A stretch of 64,000 bases of DNA, from assembly GCF_004193775.1 (NCBI RefSeq), contig NC_041006.1:26968163-27032162 (forward strand), in the 5' to 3' direction. The notes beneath the pieces were generated by a model, which saw only the letters and a list, made by a program, of their open reading frames with translations, did not search any database and was not told the DNA's origin. The position numbers and the translations under genes are program-made. Source of the DNA: Glycine soja. Its lineage: Eukaryota; Streptophyta; Magnoliopsida; Fabales; Fabaceae. Every line of letters begins with the position of its first letter. Position 1 is the stretch's first letter. Positions 33,261 to 46,607 of this stretch are shown piece by piece.

Positions 33261-34639
33261 CAATCACAGGTGTGCGCGGGTTTCATTCCAGAATCCCAAC
33301 TTAAAAGAAAATTAGTCATTCCTTGATCCACATGGGCTTTATTGGGCTTGTAACGTGGTCACGAGTAAGAAGGCTTATGAAAGAAAGGATTAGACAGACT
33401 TAAAGAGTGTTTGAGGGTTATATTGAGTAAGAACCTTGAGAGTGCTGCTCGTACTTTTTGGGTTGGGCTCTACTCCTTTTGTCCTATACATTAATCTTTC
33501 ATTGCACTTTTGTGCCTTTCTTGTAGAATTTGGAGATCTTTTGTCTCTCTTTTCTTTGCTCGCCTCTGGCGGATTTTTTTTCTTTTTCTTTTCATTGTTG
33601 CCCAACTTCATGCATGTGTTGTTTGCATTGCTCTTCTCACTAGTTTAGCGGTGGTTCTTACTCAGGGTTCCTATTTTGCTTTTGCTTCTCTTTTTTATTT
33701 TTGTTTTTAGAAAACAAATATGCTTTGGCTCTGAGGAGGTAGCAAAGGATACACTAGTGTTTGGGATGTTGAAACATGGCCATGTGTCATTTCAAATCTT
33801 GACTCAAATCCTTTTGTAGTTTGGATTTGGGAACAAACCTTAACAACACGCCCTTAATTGTGTTTTTTGTTTTTTATTTTATCATCAACCCTAATTTTTG
33901 CTTAGGCCGCCCCTTCAGGTTTTCAACCTACCGGGTGAGGAATTTTGATATGCCCCTAGGTTTGCTTGAGACTTATGCATGGTGCTTCTTATTGCCCCAG
34001 TGTAGGGCTCGGAGGCATCTATTGTTGTCTTTTGTTATGACCTTGTGGCAAGGCAAGATGAAATAAACTGTGCAGATTTCTCGAAAAAGAATTTTCAAGG
34101 ACGAGAAACATTTAAAGGATTTTCAATTGACAGATTAAGTTGAACAACTCCTGTTCTTGATAACTCACTTTTCCCTCAAAAAGACAACTTTTAGGAATGA
34201 TAAAATGAGGTCACATGAATGCTTGTACTTCTTAATTTGAAACACAGTCAATCAAACATTTTGTTTTGAATTTTTCTACTCGTCGTTTTACGGCACCCTC
34301 ACCAAACATGTAGAATGAATAATTTCTAATTGAACAATCTTGGAAGTCAAAAACTCAGGAGCGCAGGTCGCTTGAGCAAACCAACCTACGGCTTACACTC
34401 ACATTCTAGTGGAAGTCAAATAAGCAAAGATGTAATTGTGAGAGGATGAGAGACAAGGATGTCAAATTTATCCATATTATTAGCATTGTAACTTTGGTTT
34501 ACAATAATGGCATAAACATGAAAATCCTAATGAGTCATTAGAGACATCTAACAACAACCTTCAAATTGCCCCATGTATAGTGTTGCTTGCCAACGTCAGA
34601 ATTCACAAGCGATTCTGTTCAAATTTCAGCCAGCCCGCA
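33010..34639. other. Non-coding spacer of element A between D and gag
   Basis: No gene. It contains the TA microsatellite at 33195-33257, a pyrimidine-rich stretch (33430-33700) and a copy of the CCCCAGTGTAGGGCT block found twice in B. The uninterrupted equivalent of the J insertion site is near 34150. Confidence 0.65.
33195..33257. repeat. (TA)n microsatellite
   Basis: About 31 uninterrupted TA units. Frames reading through it on both strands (Ile-Tyr runs) are artefacts. Confidence 0.97.
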
Positions 34640-36420
34640 TCAATTAGACCTTGCACCTTATGTTTTAGGGTCCTACAATGCTCAATGGAATGCCCCGGCA
34701 CTCCTCCATGATAAGCACATGGTACATTCTAGTCGTACCCTCAGAAAATGGAGGTTGAGTAACCTTGGTTGGGGTTATGGCTACCATTGAATTATCGAGT
34801 AGATATGGGAGTAAGTTAGCATATGACACCAGAATTGGGGTGAATTCTACAGGCTTTTTCGCTGGAAAATTCCCTTCCTGGTTGGTGTTTTGGTTTGTGT
34901 TAAGGGTGGTGTTTGGCATTGGATGTGTAGTAAGTGAGCCTTGTGGCTGATTTAGGGATGGCCTTTGTGGTTGATTGGGTGATGGGTAATGAGAAGGGCT
35001 GATATTGGCTGAGTAATGACATTGTTGAGCTGGTGGGAAATTTGGCCATGTAGGAATGGAAGTCGCAGCATGGGTTCTTCCTTCCTTCTCATTCTCTTCA
35101 TTTTCCCTAGCTTTCTCATCCATCAAAGTAGGATGGATAATCAAATTTTCCTCTTCTCAGACCCACTTCGATCCTTTCGCCGGTGAAAACCAAATTGGCA
35201 AAGTTTGAATGCATGTAACCCACCATTTTCTCATAGTAAAACACTGGTAACATGTCTACTATCATTGTGATCATCTCTTTCTCCATCATTGGGGGTGCTA
35301 CTTGAGCTGCCAGATCCCTCCACCTTTGGGCGTATTCCTTGAAGGATTCATGCTTCTTTTTGCACATGTTCTATAGTTGCATCCTCTCCAGAGCCATATT
35401 AGAATTGTACTAATACTGCCTAATGAAGGAAACCATTAGGTCCTTCCAAGAATGGACTCAGGAAGTTTCAAGATTAGTGTACCATGTGACGGCTACCCCA
35501 GTAAGGCTCTCTTGAAAGAAATGCATCAATAGTTTTTCATCTTTCACGTACACACCCATCTTCTGACAATACAGTTTTAGGTGATTCTTAGGGCAAGTGG
35601 TCCCTTTGTATTTATTAAAATCTAGCACCTTGAACTTCGGAGGGATGACGACGTCAGGCACTAGGTACAACTCTGCCATGTTAGCAAAAGCATGATCTCC
35701 GCCTCCTTCAATGGCCCTAAGCCTTTCCTCTATATGATCCAATTTCCCTTTTTCCGCCATAGCAGGAGGGACTCTCCCCGCCACAAAATGCAAGGATTGT
35801 GGTTGTGAGCGAAATTGAGGTTCCTCCAAAGTGTTTGGCAAGGGTACACCATCAACTGCTTGCCCCTCAGTGGCATATCCGAGGCAAGGCTCAAAGTCGA
35901 CTAGATTGTGGTGGGGTATTTCATGTGCCTCCTTCATGGGTTGAGAGACATGTGCGTGATCAGACTAAGGTTGTTGGCTCTCAATGAGTATGGGATTGGA
36001 GTTATTGACATTCTCATCAAGAGTGTGCACCACATTGGGTGGTGTGTAGTTGGGAGGCAAGCCATATGGCAGGAAGGCATGCTTGTTCTGAACTTGCTCA
36101 AAATGGGGGCCGCCCATACTTCCCAATTCCTTGCCTCCCTGACCTACCATATCCAAGGTTGGATGATTTATTTGGTTGAGGCCAAAGGGGGGAATCGGGT
36201 CCACCTCAATAACAGCATTGGTAGCGGCAACTGCAGCCGTATTGACCTCCATCATCTTCTTCATGCTCATCATGGCCTCTATCATTGTGGCCATTTGCTC
36301 TTTCAGGGCCTCTATGTTGGCCTTTATCCGCTCTTGCACCTCGTCTACTTCACCCATTACTCTATCTCTAGCACGCGTTTGGTAAGGGCACCGTAAAGCG
36401 CATTCTTTCCTTTTGATAAC
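34640..36420 (-). pseudogene. Tat-lineage gag of element A
   Basis: Collinear with the B gag. Minus-strand order: Met/Glu/Lys-rich coiled-coil-like segment (36350-36230), linker, HEIPHHNLVDFEPCLGYAT (near 35930-35870), capsid core with CPKNHLKLYCQKMGVYV and FQESLTGVAVTWYTNLE (35610-35460), CKKKHESFKEYAQRWRDLAA and the FYYEKMVGYM region (35365-35200), then Pro/Gln-rich linker (35100-34850). Defects seen: an in-frame TAG near 35966, a frame change near 35460, a TAG in place of Gln near 35372, a frame change near 35140, and loss of frame over the C-terminal knuckle near 34700. Non-functional. Confidence 0.85.
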
Positions 36421-37800
36421 AATGATTACAGTTCTGATTTCAAGGAAAGAATGCAATGAGCAATGCAACCAATGAAAAGCATGGATGTATGTGAATAATG
36501 CATTGTTAAAGTATTGCAAATTTTACGCGGGACATAGGGTTGAATCAATTAAAACAACATGGTACATCACATCTTGGGAAAGTGAGACTGGAAATAACAC
36601 ATGGATGTGAACAGTCCTCAATTTTTTTGTAAATTGGCAGTAGACAAAGAAACGATGTAACTCGATCCATCTTCTGCCCCAACTTTCACAAGTTGATTAC
36701 TACCATACTTGACCTTGACTTGATGAACCTTTTCTTAAAACGTGTGCTTGGTTCAACCCGAAAATCCAAGGAAAAGAAATTTTGATTGGCAATACTTCAG
36801 CAACCTATTATAGAGATGAATGACTAAGGTACACTCATGATATGCATGGCAAATGTAATTATGAGATTGAGATGCCTGAAGAACCATCATTTTCCTAGTT
36901 AACTATGCATTAGGTACCACATTTACATCATTTTTTCTAGAGAAATGGGAGTATAATCCCAACAAGGTTGGTTTATAGCCATTATCATGGTACCTAACAC
37001 ATGTAGCTAAGAATGTGGTGTGACTTCTCATGCTTTTTGTGACTTGCTTTTGTTTTTTTTTCTTTGTTTTGTTTTTTTGTTTTTGTAGAGGAAAATGCAA
37101 GGATCATGCATTAGTGAACGTACAATGGAAATGGAATATATGCAATTGGCAGAACAAAAGCATGTTAAATGAAATGGGTATGATAATGCAGTGATTTATG
37201 CAAATGCAATGCATGAATATGATGCAGGAGTGATATGCCCATTATGATGCCATGAAGAGATGCATGACGTAATTAAGAAATATGCCAGAGTAAGTTTGCT
37301 ATGTTCCCCCTAATTAAGGAATCTAATGGAAAAGATCCAAAAGTCCCCTTCTAGTGACAACTCCAAGAGGGGTGTCATGTAACTTTACTGGCTTCAAGAG
37401 ATATCATCCTCTTAGGTAATACATTGTGGCGATAGGGACTATCAGCGACAATGCATCACCAAAAGAGAAAAAATCTAGATGAGGCTTCACTGTCATCAAG
37501 CGAGTCAGAGACCCAACATAACCACAAATTGACCTCCATTCCTTATGGCTCAGATAGACCCGGGTATAGGGCCTAATATCTCAATGTGTGTGCGAGGTGT
37601 AGGTGCCATGTGTGTGTAGAAAAAATATTTCTAACTATGAATGTAATCGATAGACAAACACACACCAAACACAACAACACAACAAAGGCTATATACAAAT
37701 ATGGACAACATAAAAGATAAAAGGGAAAATGGAAAATAAATAAAGAAGAAGTCATGATAAAAGCATTGCACACTGACTGAATGGCCTAACTCTCTAACAG
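36421..37800. other. 5' leader of element A
   Basis: Untranslated leader collinear with 18862-20447 of B, rich in ATGCATG words, ending with AGACCCGGGTATAGGGCC near 37560. No gene. Confidence 0.7.
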
Positions 37801-37818
37801 TCCACAGTGGAGTCACCA
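37801..37818 (-). other. Primer-binding site of element A
   Basis: Minus strand TGGTGACTCCACTGTGGA, two bases from the LTR end. It differs at two positions from the B site, in line with mutation after insertion. Confidence 0.75.
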
Positions 37819-37820
37819 AC

Positions 37821-39157
37821 TGTCACAATCTGCCCTTCGGTGGGGGGTGCGACGTGAGACTCGATGGTGCATCTTCCAAGGAAGGAAAACGCGTGGAGTG
37901 CCACCAACGTTAATTCGAGGAAAACGTCAAAAAAAACCAAAAAGATAAAAGGTCTGGGGTCTGCATATTTTGAAAATGAGGGTTTAGGAGTCATTTACGC
38001 GCGGGGAAGGTATTAGCACCCCACACGCCCATCACAAGGGACAACAGCCTCTAATCGAGTGTGTAAATCATGACTTCAATATTATTTATCTTCCCTTTTT
38101 AGTTTTATTATCTTTTTCCCTTTTATGTTTTTTTACTTTTTTGGGGTCGACAAAGGTGTTTCCCTCACTCCTACGTATCCTCAATTGCGATGAGGAAATC
38201 AGACCTATGTAGTTCTTTAAGAACTGAACGTTGGTTAAATTGTTTTTTTTATCGTTTTTGAAAAATTGATTTTAACCGAGCAAAATTCGTTTAAGGTGTT
38301 AGACCTCAAAACGATCTTTTGATTTTTGATTGGAGAGAATCGTTAAGGCGTTGGACCTTGAAACGATCTTCTCAAGTTTGAAAGGCGAGAATCGTTAAGG
38401 CATTGAACCTTTGAATGATCTCTTGATTTTTTTTATGAAATGAAGAAGTTTATGAGTTGGTTTTATTTGGTTTTGGCTCATTAATCTTCAATCTTTTTTT
38501 AGAGATAACTTGTGGCACTAATGATCGGTTAAAACTTATTTTACATTGATGAAAAGAGTTTATGACACAAACGATCGGTCAAAACTTATTTAAACAATGA
38601 TTAAGTGAGATTACAACACAAATGATCAGTTGAATTTTATTTTAATGGTGATTAAACAAGATTATGGTATGAACGATCGGTCGAAACTCACTTTAAACAA
38701 AGAAAAAGATCACCGATGATCGAAGAAGGAGATGAAGATGCACAAACAATAAAGGGGAACCCCTAAAGGTCCATAAATCAAGTTCAAATCCTTAAAAGCA
38801 AACACTAACTGGATGAAGAACGAAGAACGATGAAGAACGGCCGAAGAACGAATGACGAGCGGTGTAGGAATCGATCACGGATGCGATTCGGAAGCATTTT
38901 GACCTTGTTTTCTCTTCTTTCTTCCTCTTTTCTCTTCTTTCTTCTTCTTTCTAGACCTCTGGACTTCAGGGAACTTCAGGGACCCTTTTCCTTCAGCTCC
39001 TCATGCCTATTTATAGAAAAATCAGGCATTTGGGTAAAAGGTAGCTCACCCAGACAAGCTGATGACTTAATTCTAAAGTAATTTGCTCGCCCAAGGGAGC
39101 TGAGCTCGCCCAGGCGAGCTAGTTACTTCACTTTTAAGTTTTCTAATGGGCCCAAGG
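37821..39157 (-). mobile_element. 5' LTR of element A, first part
   Basis: Plus-strand start TGTCACAATC; collinear with 4221-5610 of the 3' LTR. TATA box TATTTATA at 39008-39015 (minus). It stops at the CAAGG where element C entered; the remaining 180 bp are at 47578-47757 and match 5612-5796. Confidence 0.9.
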
Positions 39158-40121
39158 TGATGTAAGCTCCATTGAAGCCATTAGGCCTAGGATCTTCTTC
39201 ATCAATGGATTCCTTTGCTTCTTGGAAGACGAATGGAAGCGGAATGGAGAAGGAAGAGAGAGAAGAGATGCCACTTCAAGGAGAAGATGAGTCTAGAAGA
39301 AGCTCACCACCATAGGAGGCCATGGATAAGAGCTTGGAGGAAGAAGGAGAGGGAGAGAAGAGCACGAAATTTTGTGCTCTAAAAGAGCTCTGAAATCTTA
39401 AGTTAATATTCAAATGATCAAAGTTTTAAAAAATGCACACACATGACCTCTATTTATAGCCTAAGTGTCATACAAAATTGGAGGGAAATTCAAATTTCAC
39501 TTGAATTTGAAATTGAATTTGTGGAGCCAAACTTTGGAGCCAAAATTTCACTAATTATGATTAGTGAATTTTAGTTATGGTTCAGCCCACTAATCCAAGA
39601 TCAATTCCAAGATTCTCCACTAAGTGTGCTTAGGTGTCATGAGGCATGAAGAGCATGAAGGACATGCACAAAGTGTGACTATATGATGTGGCAATGGGGT
39701 GTAGTAAACAAATGCTCACCTCCCCCTCTAAAATTTAATTGGATTGGGCTTCTACCAATTCAATTAAATTTATTTCCAACCACACACATCAAATATTCAC
39801 TTAGTGCATGTGAAATTACAAAACTACCCCTAATACAAAAACTAGTCTAGGTGCCCTAAAATACAAGGGCTGAAAAAAATCCTATATTTCTAGGGTACCC
39901 TACCTACAATATGGAGCCCTAAATACAAGTACCAAATATAATGACATCCTAGTCTAATATGTACAAAGATAATTGGACCCAACCTTGGCCCATGGGCTCA
40001 GAAATCTACCCTGAGGTTCATGAGAACCCTAGGGCCTTCTTCTGCAGCTCTAGCCCAATCTTCTTGGAGCCTCTTGCTCATGGTTCTAGTGACTGGTCCC
40101 TTCCTAGGGAGGATTGCATCA
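39158..40121 (-). mobile_element. 3' LTR of element C
   Basis: 964 bp; plus strand TGATGTAAGC...GATTGCATCA. It contains the reverse complement of the family TATA (CTATTTATAG near 39450-39460) and the last 41 sense codons of the pol frame (39998-40121). Confidence 0.93.
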
Positions 40122-43012
40122 TCCCCTTCCCCTTGAAGAGGATTTGACCTCAAATCTGTTAGTTCCTCCTCCTCAATATCAGCTCCACCTACAAAAGGAA
40201 TTAAATCAGAAATGTTAAAAGTGGTGCTGACTCCATACTCTTCTGGGAGGTCCAACCTATAGGCATTGTTATTGATCCTCTCCAAAACCTGAAAAGGTCC
40301 ATCCCCTCTAGGGCTAAGCTTGGATTTCCTTTTAGTAAGGAATCTATCCTTCCTAAGATGGAGCCAAACCCAGTCACCCTCATTAAGAACTAGCTCTTTT
40401 CTTCCTCTATTGCCTTTAGTTGAATACAGCTTTGTTTGGTTCTTAACCCTCTCATGCAACTTCTTTACAAATTCTGACCTAGATTCCCCTACTTTATGTA
40501 TAAAAGAAGTGTCCAGTGGGAGAGGAATGAGGTCTAACGGTGTTAGGGGATTGAACCCATAGACAACCTCAAAAGGGGACTGCTTGGTGGTTCTATGAAC
40601 CCCCATGTTGTCGGAAAATTCTACATGAGAAAGATACTCATCCTAAGACTTATGGTTGCCTTTTAGAAGAGCCCTTAAAAGGGTGGATAAAGACCTATTC
40701 ACTACCTTTGTTTGCCCATCAGTTTGTGGATGACAAGTGGTAGAGAAAAGAAGTTTAGTTCCTAGCTTAGCCCATAAGGTTTTCCAGAAGTGGCTAAGGA
40801 ACTTAGCATCTCTATCTGACACAATGGTCCTAGGCAAACCATGGAGTCTCACAACTTCCTTGAAAAAAAGTTTTGAGATGTGGGAAGCATCATCCACCTT
40901 GTGGCATGGTATAAAGTGTGCCATCTTGCTAAACCTATCCACCACCACAAAGATAGAGTCTACACCTCTTTGGGTTCTAGGAAGCCCAAGGACAAAGTCC
41001 ATACTAATCTCTACCCAAGGTGCAGATGGGATGGGTAAGGGTGTGTATAGCCCATGAGGCATCACCCTAGACTTGGCTTGTAAACAAGCCACACACCTAA
41101 TGCAATGCTTATGGACATCTTTCTTCATATGGGGCCAATAAAACTTTTATTTGAGTAAGACAAGGGTCTTGTCTATCCCAAAGTGGCCCATGAGCCCACC
41201 CTCATGGCTCTCTTTCACAAGTAATTTCCTAATGGATCCTTGGGGTATGCAAAGCTTTCCCTCTTTGAACAAATACCCCTCAGCCAAATAGAATCCATCT
41301 CGGGCCTTTTTCCCACAACTCTCATAAATGGGAGAGAAATGTTCATCTAAAGCATACAAGTCCCTAATATTATCAAATCCTAAAATTTGAGCTCCTAGGG
41401 AGCAAAACAATGTGTGTCTCCTAGAGAGGGCATCAACTACCACATTTGTTTTTCCCTTTTTGTATTTGATAACATATGGAAATTGCTCTATGTACTCTAC
41501 CCATTTTTCATGCCTCTTGTTTAACTTGCTTTGCCCTCTAATGTACTTAAGTGATTGATGATCACTATGAATGACAAATTCCTTGGAAACAAGGTAATGT
41601 TCCCAAGTTTGGAGGGCTCTTATTAAGGCATAAATCTCTTTATCATAGGTGGGGTAGTTCAGGGTGGCACTATGAAGTTTTTCACTAAAATAAGCAATAG
41701 GGTGCCCACCTTGTAACAATATAGCTCCAACTCCCACTCCAGAGGCATCACATTCTAGCTCAAAAGTTTTAGAAAAGTCAGGAAGAGCTAGAACAGGTGC
41801 CTTAGTAAGCTTTTCTTTGAGCAAAGCAAAGGCTTGCTCTTGTTTTTCACCCCAGGTAAATGCCACATTCTTCTTCACCAGCTCATTGAGAGGTGATGCA
41901 ATAGTAGAGAAATTAGGAACGAACCTTCTATAGAAGCTTGCTAACCCATGGAAGCTCCTAATATCTCCCACACTTTTTAGGGTGGGCCATTCTTGGATGG
42001 CCTTGATTTTCTCAGGGTCCACTTGGACCCCATTTCTACCAACTACAAAACCTAAGAAAACTATATTATCTACACAAAAGGTACACTTCTCTATATTTGC
42101 ATAGAGGGTGTTTTTCCTAAGGATTGAAAGAACTTTCCTGAGATGTCCTATGTGATCATCTAGGCTCCTACTGTACACTAAAATATCATCAAAATAAACA
42201 ACTACAAATCTACCTATGAAATCCCTTAAGACATGATGAATAAGCCTCATAAAGGTGCTTGGTGCATTAGTGAGCCCAAAAGGCATCACTAACCATTCAT
42301 ACAAACCAAACTTAGTCTTGAAAGCAGTTTTCCACTCATCACCCTTTTTCATCCTGATTTGGTGATAACCACTTTTAAGATCAATTTTTGAAAAGATATT
42401 GGCACCATGCAACTCATCAAGCAAATCATCAAGTCTAGGAATGGGGTGCCTATACTTTATCGTGATGTTGTTGACGGCCCTACAATCTGTACACGTTCTC
42501 CATGTACCATCCTTTTTGGGCACCAACAACACTGGCACAGCACATGGGCTTAGGCTCTCTTGGACCCAGCCCTTCTCCAACAATTCTTTAACCTGAGACT
42601 CTATCTCCTTAGCCTCCTGAGGGTTAGTCCTATAGGCTGGCCTATTAGGAAGGCTTGCTCCTGGGACTAAATCTATTTGGTGTTCTATTCCCCTTAAAGG
42701 AGGTAACCCAGGGGGTATCTCTTTGGGAAATATATCACCAAATTCATGTAAGAGTTCTTGGACCTTTGGGGGTAAGGTCTCAAATGTAGGAATTGTGGCA
42801 ATGCTAAGGGATGTTTCCCTTGATAGGAGAAGGTAGAAAGATTGTTTAAGAAGGAGTGCTCTTTTAATATCACCTTTTGTTGCAAAATGATTTTCCTTCT
42901 TAACAATCTTCTTGGAGGAATCCTTTTCCTCTTTTTTCTTCCCCTTGGCCTTTGAAGACAAGGCCTTACTATCCTTCTTTTTCTTTTGTTTTTCTAGTTT
43001 TTTCCTCCTCAT
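39998..43012 (-). pseudogene. CRM-like pol of element C (RT, RNase H, integrase)
   Basis: The first frame (43012-41147, 621 residues) has reverse transcriptase with YFDDILVYS (YFDD at residues 273-276, bases 42185-42196), then RNase H with its acidic residues (ECDAS near 421, YDKE near 459, HSDHQ near 484, VVDALSR near 527), then the His pair of the integrase zinc finger (residues 603 and 610). TAA at 41147-41149 interrupts; the same frame resumes with the zinc-finger Cys pair (CIRCVAC) and integrase core. There SMDF and VSDRD give the two catalytic Asp, but the third position reads [10 protein letters not shown] (Lys codon 40706-40708) where the family has Glu. TAG at 40643-40645 replaces a usual Trp. 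The C-terminal domain runs through the purine tract into the LTR. Confidence 0.93.
40122..40134 (-). other. Polypurine tract of element C
   Basis: Minus strand AAGGGGAAGGGGA directly before the 3' LTR. It is also translated as part of the pol frame (LQGEGD). Confidence 0.85.
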
Positions 43013-44704
43013 CCCTCTTATCTTTCATAGTTAGTTGATCTTTGGCCACCTGTGAAGGTGTTGGAGGATGCAACACAAATTTAGTGCCAAGATGGGTGAG
43101 GGTAATCTCATCAGTTAGGCCATTGTAAATGATCTTCCTATCAAATTGCCACGGCCTTCCTAAAAGAATATGTCCTGCCTCCATGGGAACTATATCACAA
43201 TTAACTTCATCCTTATATGTCCCAATGGAGAAAGGTACCTTCACTTGTTGGTTAACTATCATTTCCCCTTGCTCATTGAGCCATTGAAGTTTATAAGGTT
43301 TTGGGTGGGGAATGATAGTGAGGTTCAACTTGGAAACTAATCTTGTGCTACAACAATTGCAACAAGATCCACTATCCACAATGAGAGAACAAGTTTTATC
43401 TAAAATTTTGCATCTTGTATGAAAGATGTTCTCTCTTTGGGATTGAGATTGATCACAAGATTGACCTCCAAGGAGCCTTCTAACCATTAAGAGGTCACCT
43501 TCTTCATGGGGGTAGACTTCCTCACTAGACTCTTCACCCCTTACTTCATCTTCCCTTCCACTAGAGGAAGAGCAAGAAGTAGTCTCCTCTTGACTACTAT
43601 AAATGTCTTGACCCCTCATGATCATGGTTTTCTTTGTGGGGCATTGAGAGGCAATGTGACCTCTCCCAAGACATTTGAAGCATTTAATATTGCTAGTCCT
43701 TTCTTGGGAACTAGTCTTAGGGGTGTATTTCTCTATGGTCTTACCCTTATCTTCCTTAGGTTTTGAAGGTGCAGCCCCCAAAATTCCATGGGCTTGGTCC
43801 ATCCTTGGATAAGAGTGAGAGCCATAAGATTTTGAAGAAGGCTTTCTTTTAATTTGTTGATCCACTCTTATACAAAGTTGGACTAGCTCATCTAGGTCCC
43901 TATATGGAAGGAGTTCAACCTTGTCCCTCACTTCCATATTAAGTCCACTAAGGAACCTAGCTATGCTTGTTCTTTCCTCTTCCCTAAGTCCAGCTCTTAA
44001 AAGGAGTAGTTCCATTTGTTGTCTATATTCTTCAACGCTCATACTCCCTTGCTAAGCCTTTGGAGCTTGTCCATAAGCTCCCTTTCATAGTAGGAGAGAA
44101 TGTGCCTCTTCCTAAGGGCACTCTTAAGATCATTCCAATACTCTACTGGAGGATCCCCATGAATCCTTTGTTCCCTAACAAGGTAAGAACACCAATAGAG
44201 GGCATACCCTTGAAAGCTAAGGGTAGCCAATGGAACTTTTCTCTCTTCGCTAATATGATGGCAAGCAAAGAGTTGTTCAACCTTCATTTCCCAATCTAAG
44301 TAAGCCTCAACATTATCTTTTCCATGGAAATATGGGAGGCTAATGTTAACCTCTTGAGGCCTTCTATCCTTTTCTCTTCTTTGGGAGTGATGTTTAGTAT
44401 GTGAACTATGACGCCCTCTATAATAATCGCTAAGTTCTTTACTTAAACTCTTGCAAGAGTCATGACTACTATAGGAGGCATGTTTTTCTCTTTTCATTTC
44501 TTTCATTATTTTTCTTCTTTTTTCCTCTCTTATTTTCTGTCTTTCATCTTGACTTATTTCTTCCACTCTTTTTTTACCTTTTTCTTTTCTCTCTTGTTTT
44601 TCTTTCCACAACTTAAGGGATCTCAACTCATCTAATATCTTATACAAGGGGTCCTTAGGAGTAGAACCCTCACCATTAACACTAGATGAAGAATGAAGAC
44701 TCAT
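42969..44704 (-). pseudogene. CRM-like gag and protease of element C
   Basis: The first frame (44704-44039) starts MSLHSSSSVNGEG, has a Lys/Glu-rich helix, an Arg/Ser/His segment, then the capsid start YFHGKDNVEAYLDWEMKVEQ and LRKRHILSYYERELMDKLQR. A one-base loss near 44041 ends it; the next frame (44042-42969) continues with SVEEYRQQMELLLLRAGL, the zinc knuckle CFKCLGRGHIASQC (CX2CX4HX4C) and the aspartic protease start LIVDSGSCCN. A second frame change in an A-rich run near 43000 separates it from pol. Chromoviruses of this kind normally have one continuous gag-pol frame, so both shifts are damage. Confidence 0.92.
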
Positions 44705-46607
44705 GTTGGTTCCTAAGTTATGGTTCTTTCTTGTTGGGGTTGAAAAAAAGGTAAAAGAAACTATGGTTGAAACTAGCCAAAATAAACACTAAAAGAGGTG
44801 TGAAAGATAAGGTAAAAACTAATTGGTAAAAGGCAAGCTATCCAGGCGGTTTGACAATGAAGGGTAAAGGAAATAAGCTATGAAAGTAAGCAAGAAATTA
44901 AAGTGCAAGAAATGCAAACTAGGCGGATCCTAAGAGTGTTTGGATGACCTCATTTAAGGTTCCCAACAAAACACTCACTATCCTAAGGGAAAATTGCCTA
45001 AAATTATTACACACAAATGGAAGTAGGGTGACCTATTGGAGGCTCCCAACTTACTTCCAATGAAAGGCCTTTTTGTTACAAAATTTGAAAGCAAAACAAA
45101 TTGGCAATTACAAAATTACAAAAAAAAAAAAAGTCCTCAATTGTGGTGGCTATTCTCTCTTTAGTATTTAAATCAATTTGGAGTGCTTCTTAGTCCAATA
45201 GCTCTTAAGGTGGTTGGCCCCTTGCTTCTTGACTCAAATTCTTCAAGATATGACACCAATCCTCCTTTCCAATTCCCTATATGGCAACTCACAGGCAAGG
45301 AAACAAAGAGACAAGCAATAACCAATGACCAAAAAAAATGAAATGAAAGATAAACCAATAGAGTTTTAACAAGACAAATTTCCAAGGATTATTCAACAAT
45401 TAAAGCAATGAGAAGCACAAAAAAGCAAGCTAGGACTCAAAGAGAAACCTAGAATGACTCTAGAGTAGAGTAGAAAAACTCTAAAAAAAAAAAAAGACTC
45501 AAGAAACCTCTAGTTTTGGCACATGTTTCACAATATTTTTCAATTGAAATTTCAGAACTAGGATTGGTATAAAATAGGCACCAATTATAGACCAAATTTT
45601 GAGCCAAAACAACAAGCACATTTTCCTTTCACTTTTTTTTTCCTGGACACTGATTTTTCTGCCAACTTGTGCGGTTTTTCTTATTTTTTCCTTTAATTCA
45701 AATCGCTTGGTTCTTTTTGTATAATTTTGGTCCAGATGTCTAGAAAATTCATTAAAACTTTCAGCTCAAAAAACGTAGTGACCAATTCCCAGTAATTTAT
45801 ACAAGTTCGTATGTTCAAGCTGCCAGCACCAGCAATTTCAACCTAGAAATCAAGAGTAGTGTTTATGTTGCTTAAGGCTTGAATAGTTACAATTTGTGTT
45901 TGCTTATGCTCCATTATCTTGAATAACTCAATTCAAGAGAGCTTAAGACTTATTTTGATTCACAAATCCAGCCACAACTCAGCACCACAACTCAACTTCA
46001 TCATAGGCATCATGTAGGAAACTTAGAAAACAAAAAAAAAGTTCAAGAACAAGACTACTTCTAGGAATTGATTTAGAACATGTTATGAACTAAATAACAT
46101 GCATGAATTAGAATCAAAATTCAAAAGATAGGCTAAGAATGACAAGAATACATGAACAAATGTATCTAGAATTCAATCAACAAAATAAAATTCAACACAA
46201 ACTTAGAACATAATGTGACAATTACTATGACTAAACATAACTCTAAGACAACATGGATTAAGTGATTTACACTTAGATTTTTGTGTTTTTTTTTAATCAA
46301 TATTTTTGAAGAACATTTAGATCTAAGGTTCAGCATAAGAATATTATGAATTAAAAATGATAGAACCTAAAATCAACACAAAAACAAGATTCAAGAGTAG
46401 ATCTACAAAATTTAAACCATAGAAATGCAAGAACAAGTGTAGATCTAAGATTTAATCGGTTTATTTTTTTTGAATCTACTCTAAACAGCACCAAAACACA
46501 AGACAATGGAGGATATATATGGAGAATAAGATGAAGAACAAGGAATTAAAGAGAATTCACCAAACAAAAAGATAGAGGAAGCAAAAGAACATCACCTAGA
46601 TGAAGAT
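44705..46607. other. 5' leader of element C
   Basis: 1.9-kb untranslated leader, AT-rich, collinear with 55279-57169 of element F. No gene. Confidence 0.8.

Noticed and set aside
33021..33304. Open frames through the TA microsatellite
   Set aside because: Ile-Tyr runs from (TA)n on both strands.
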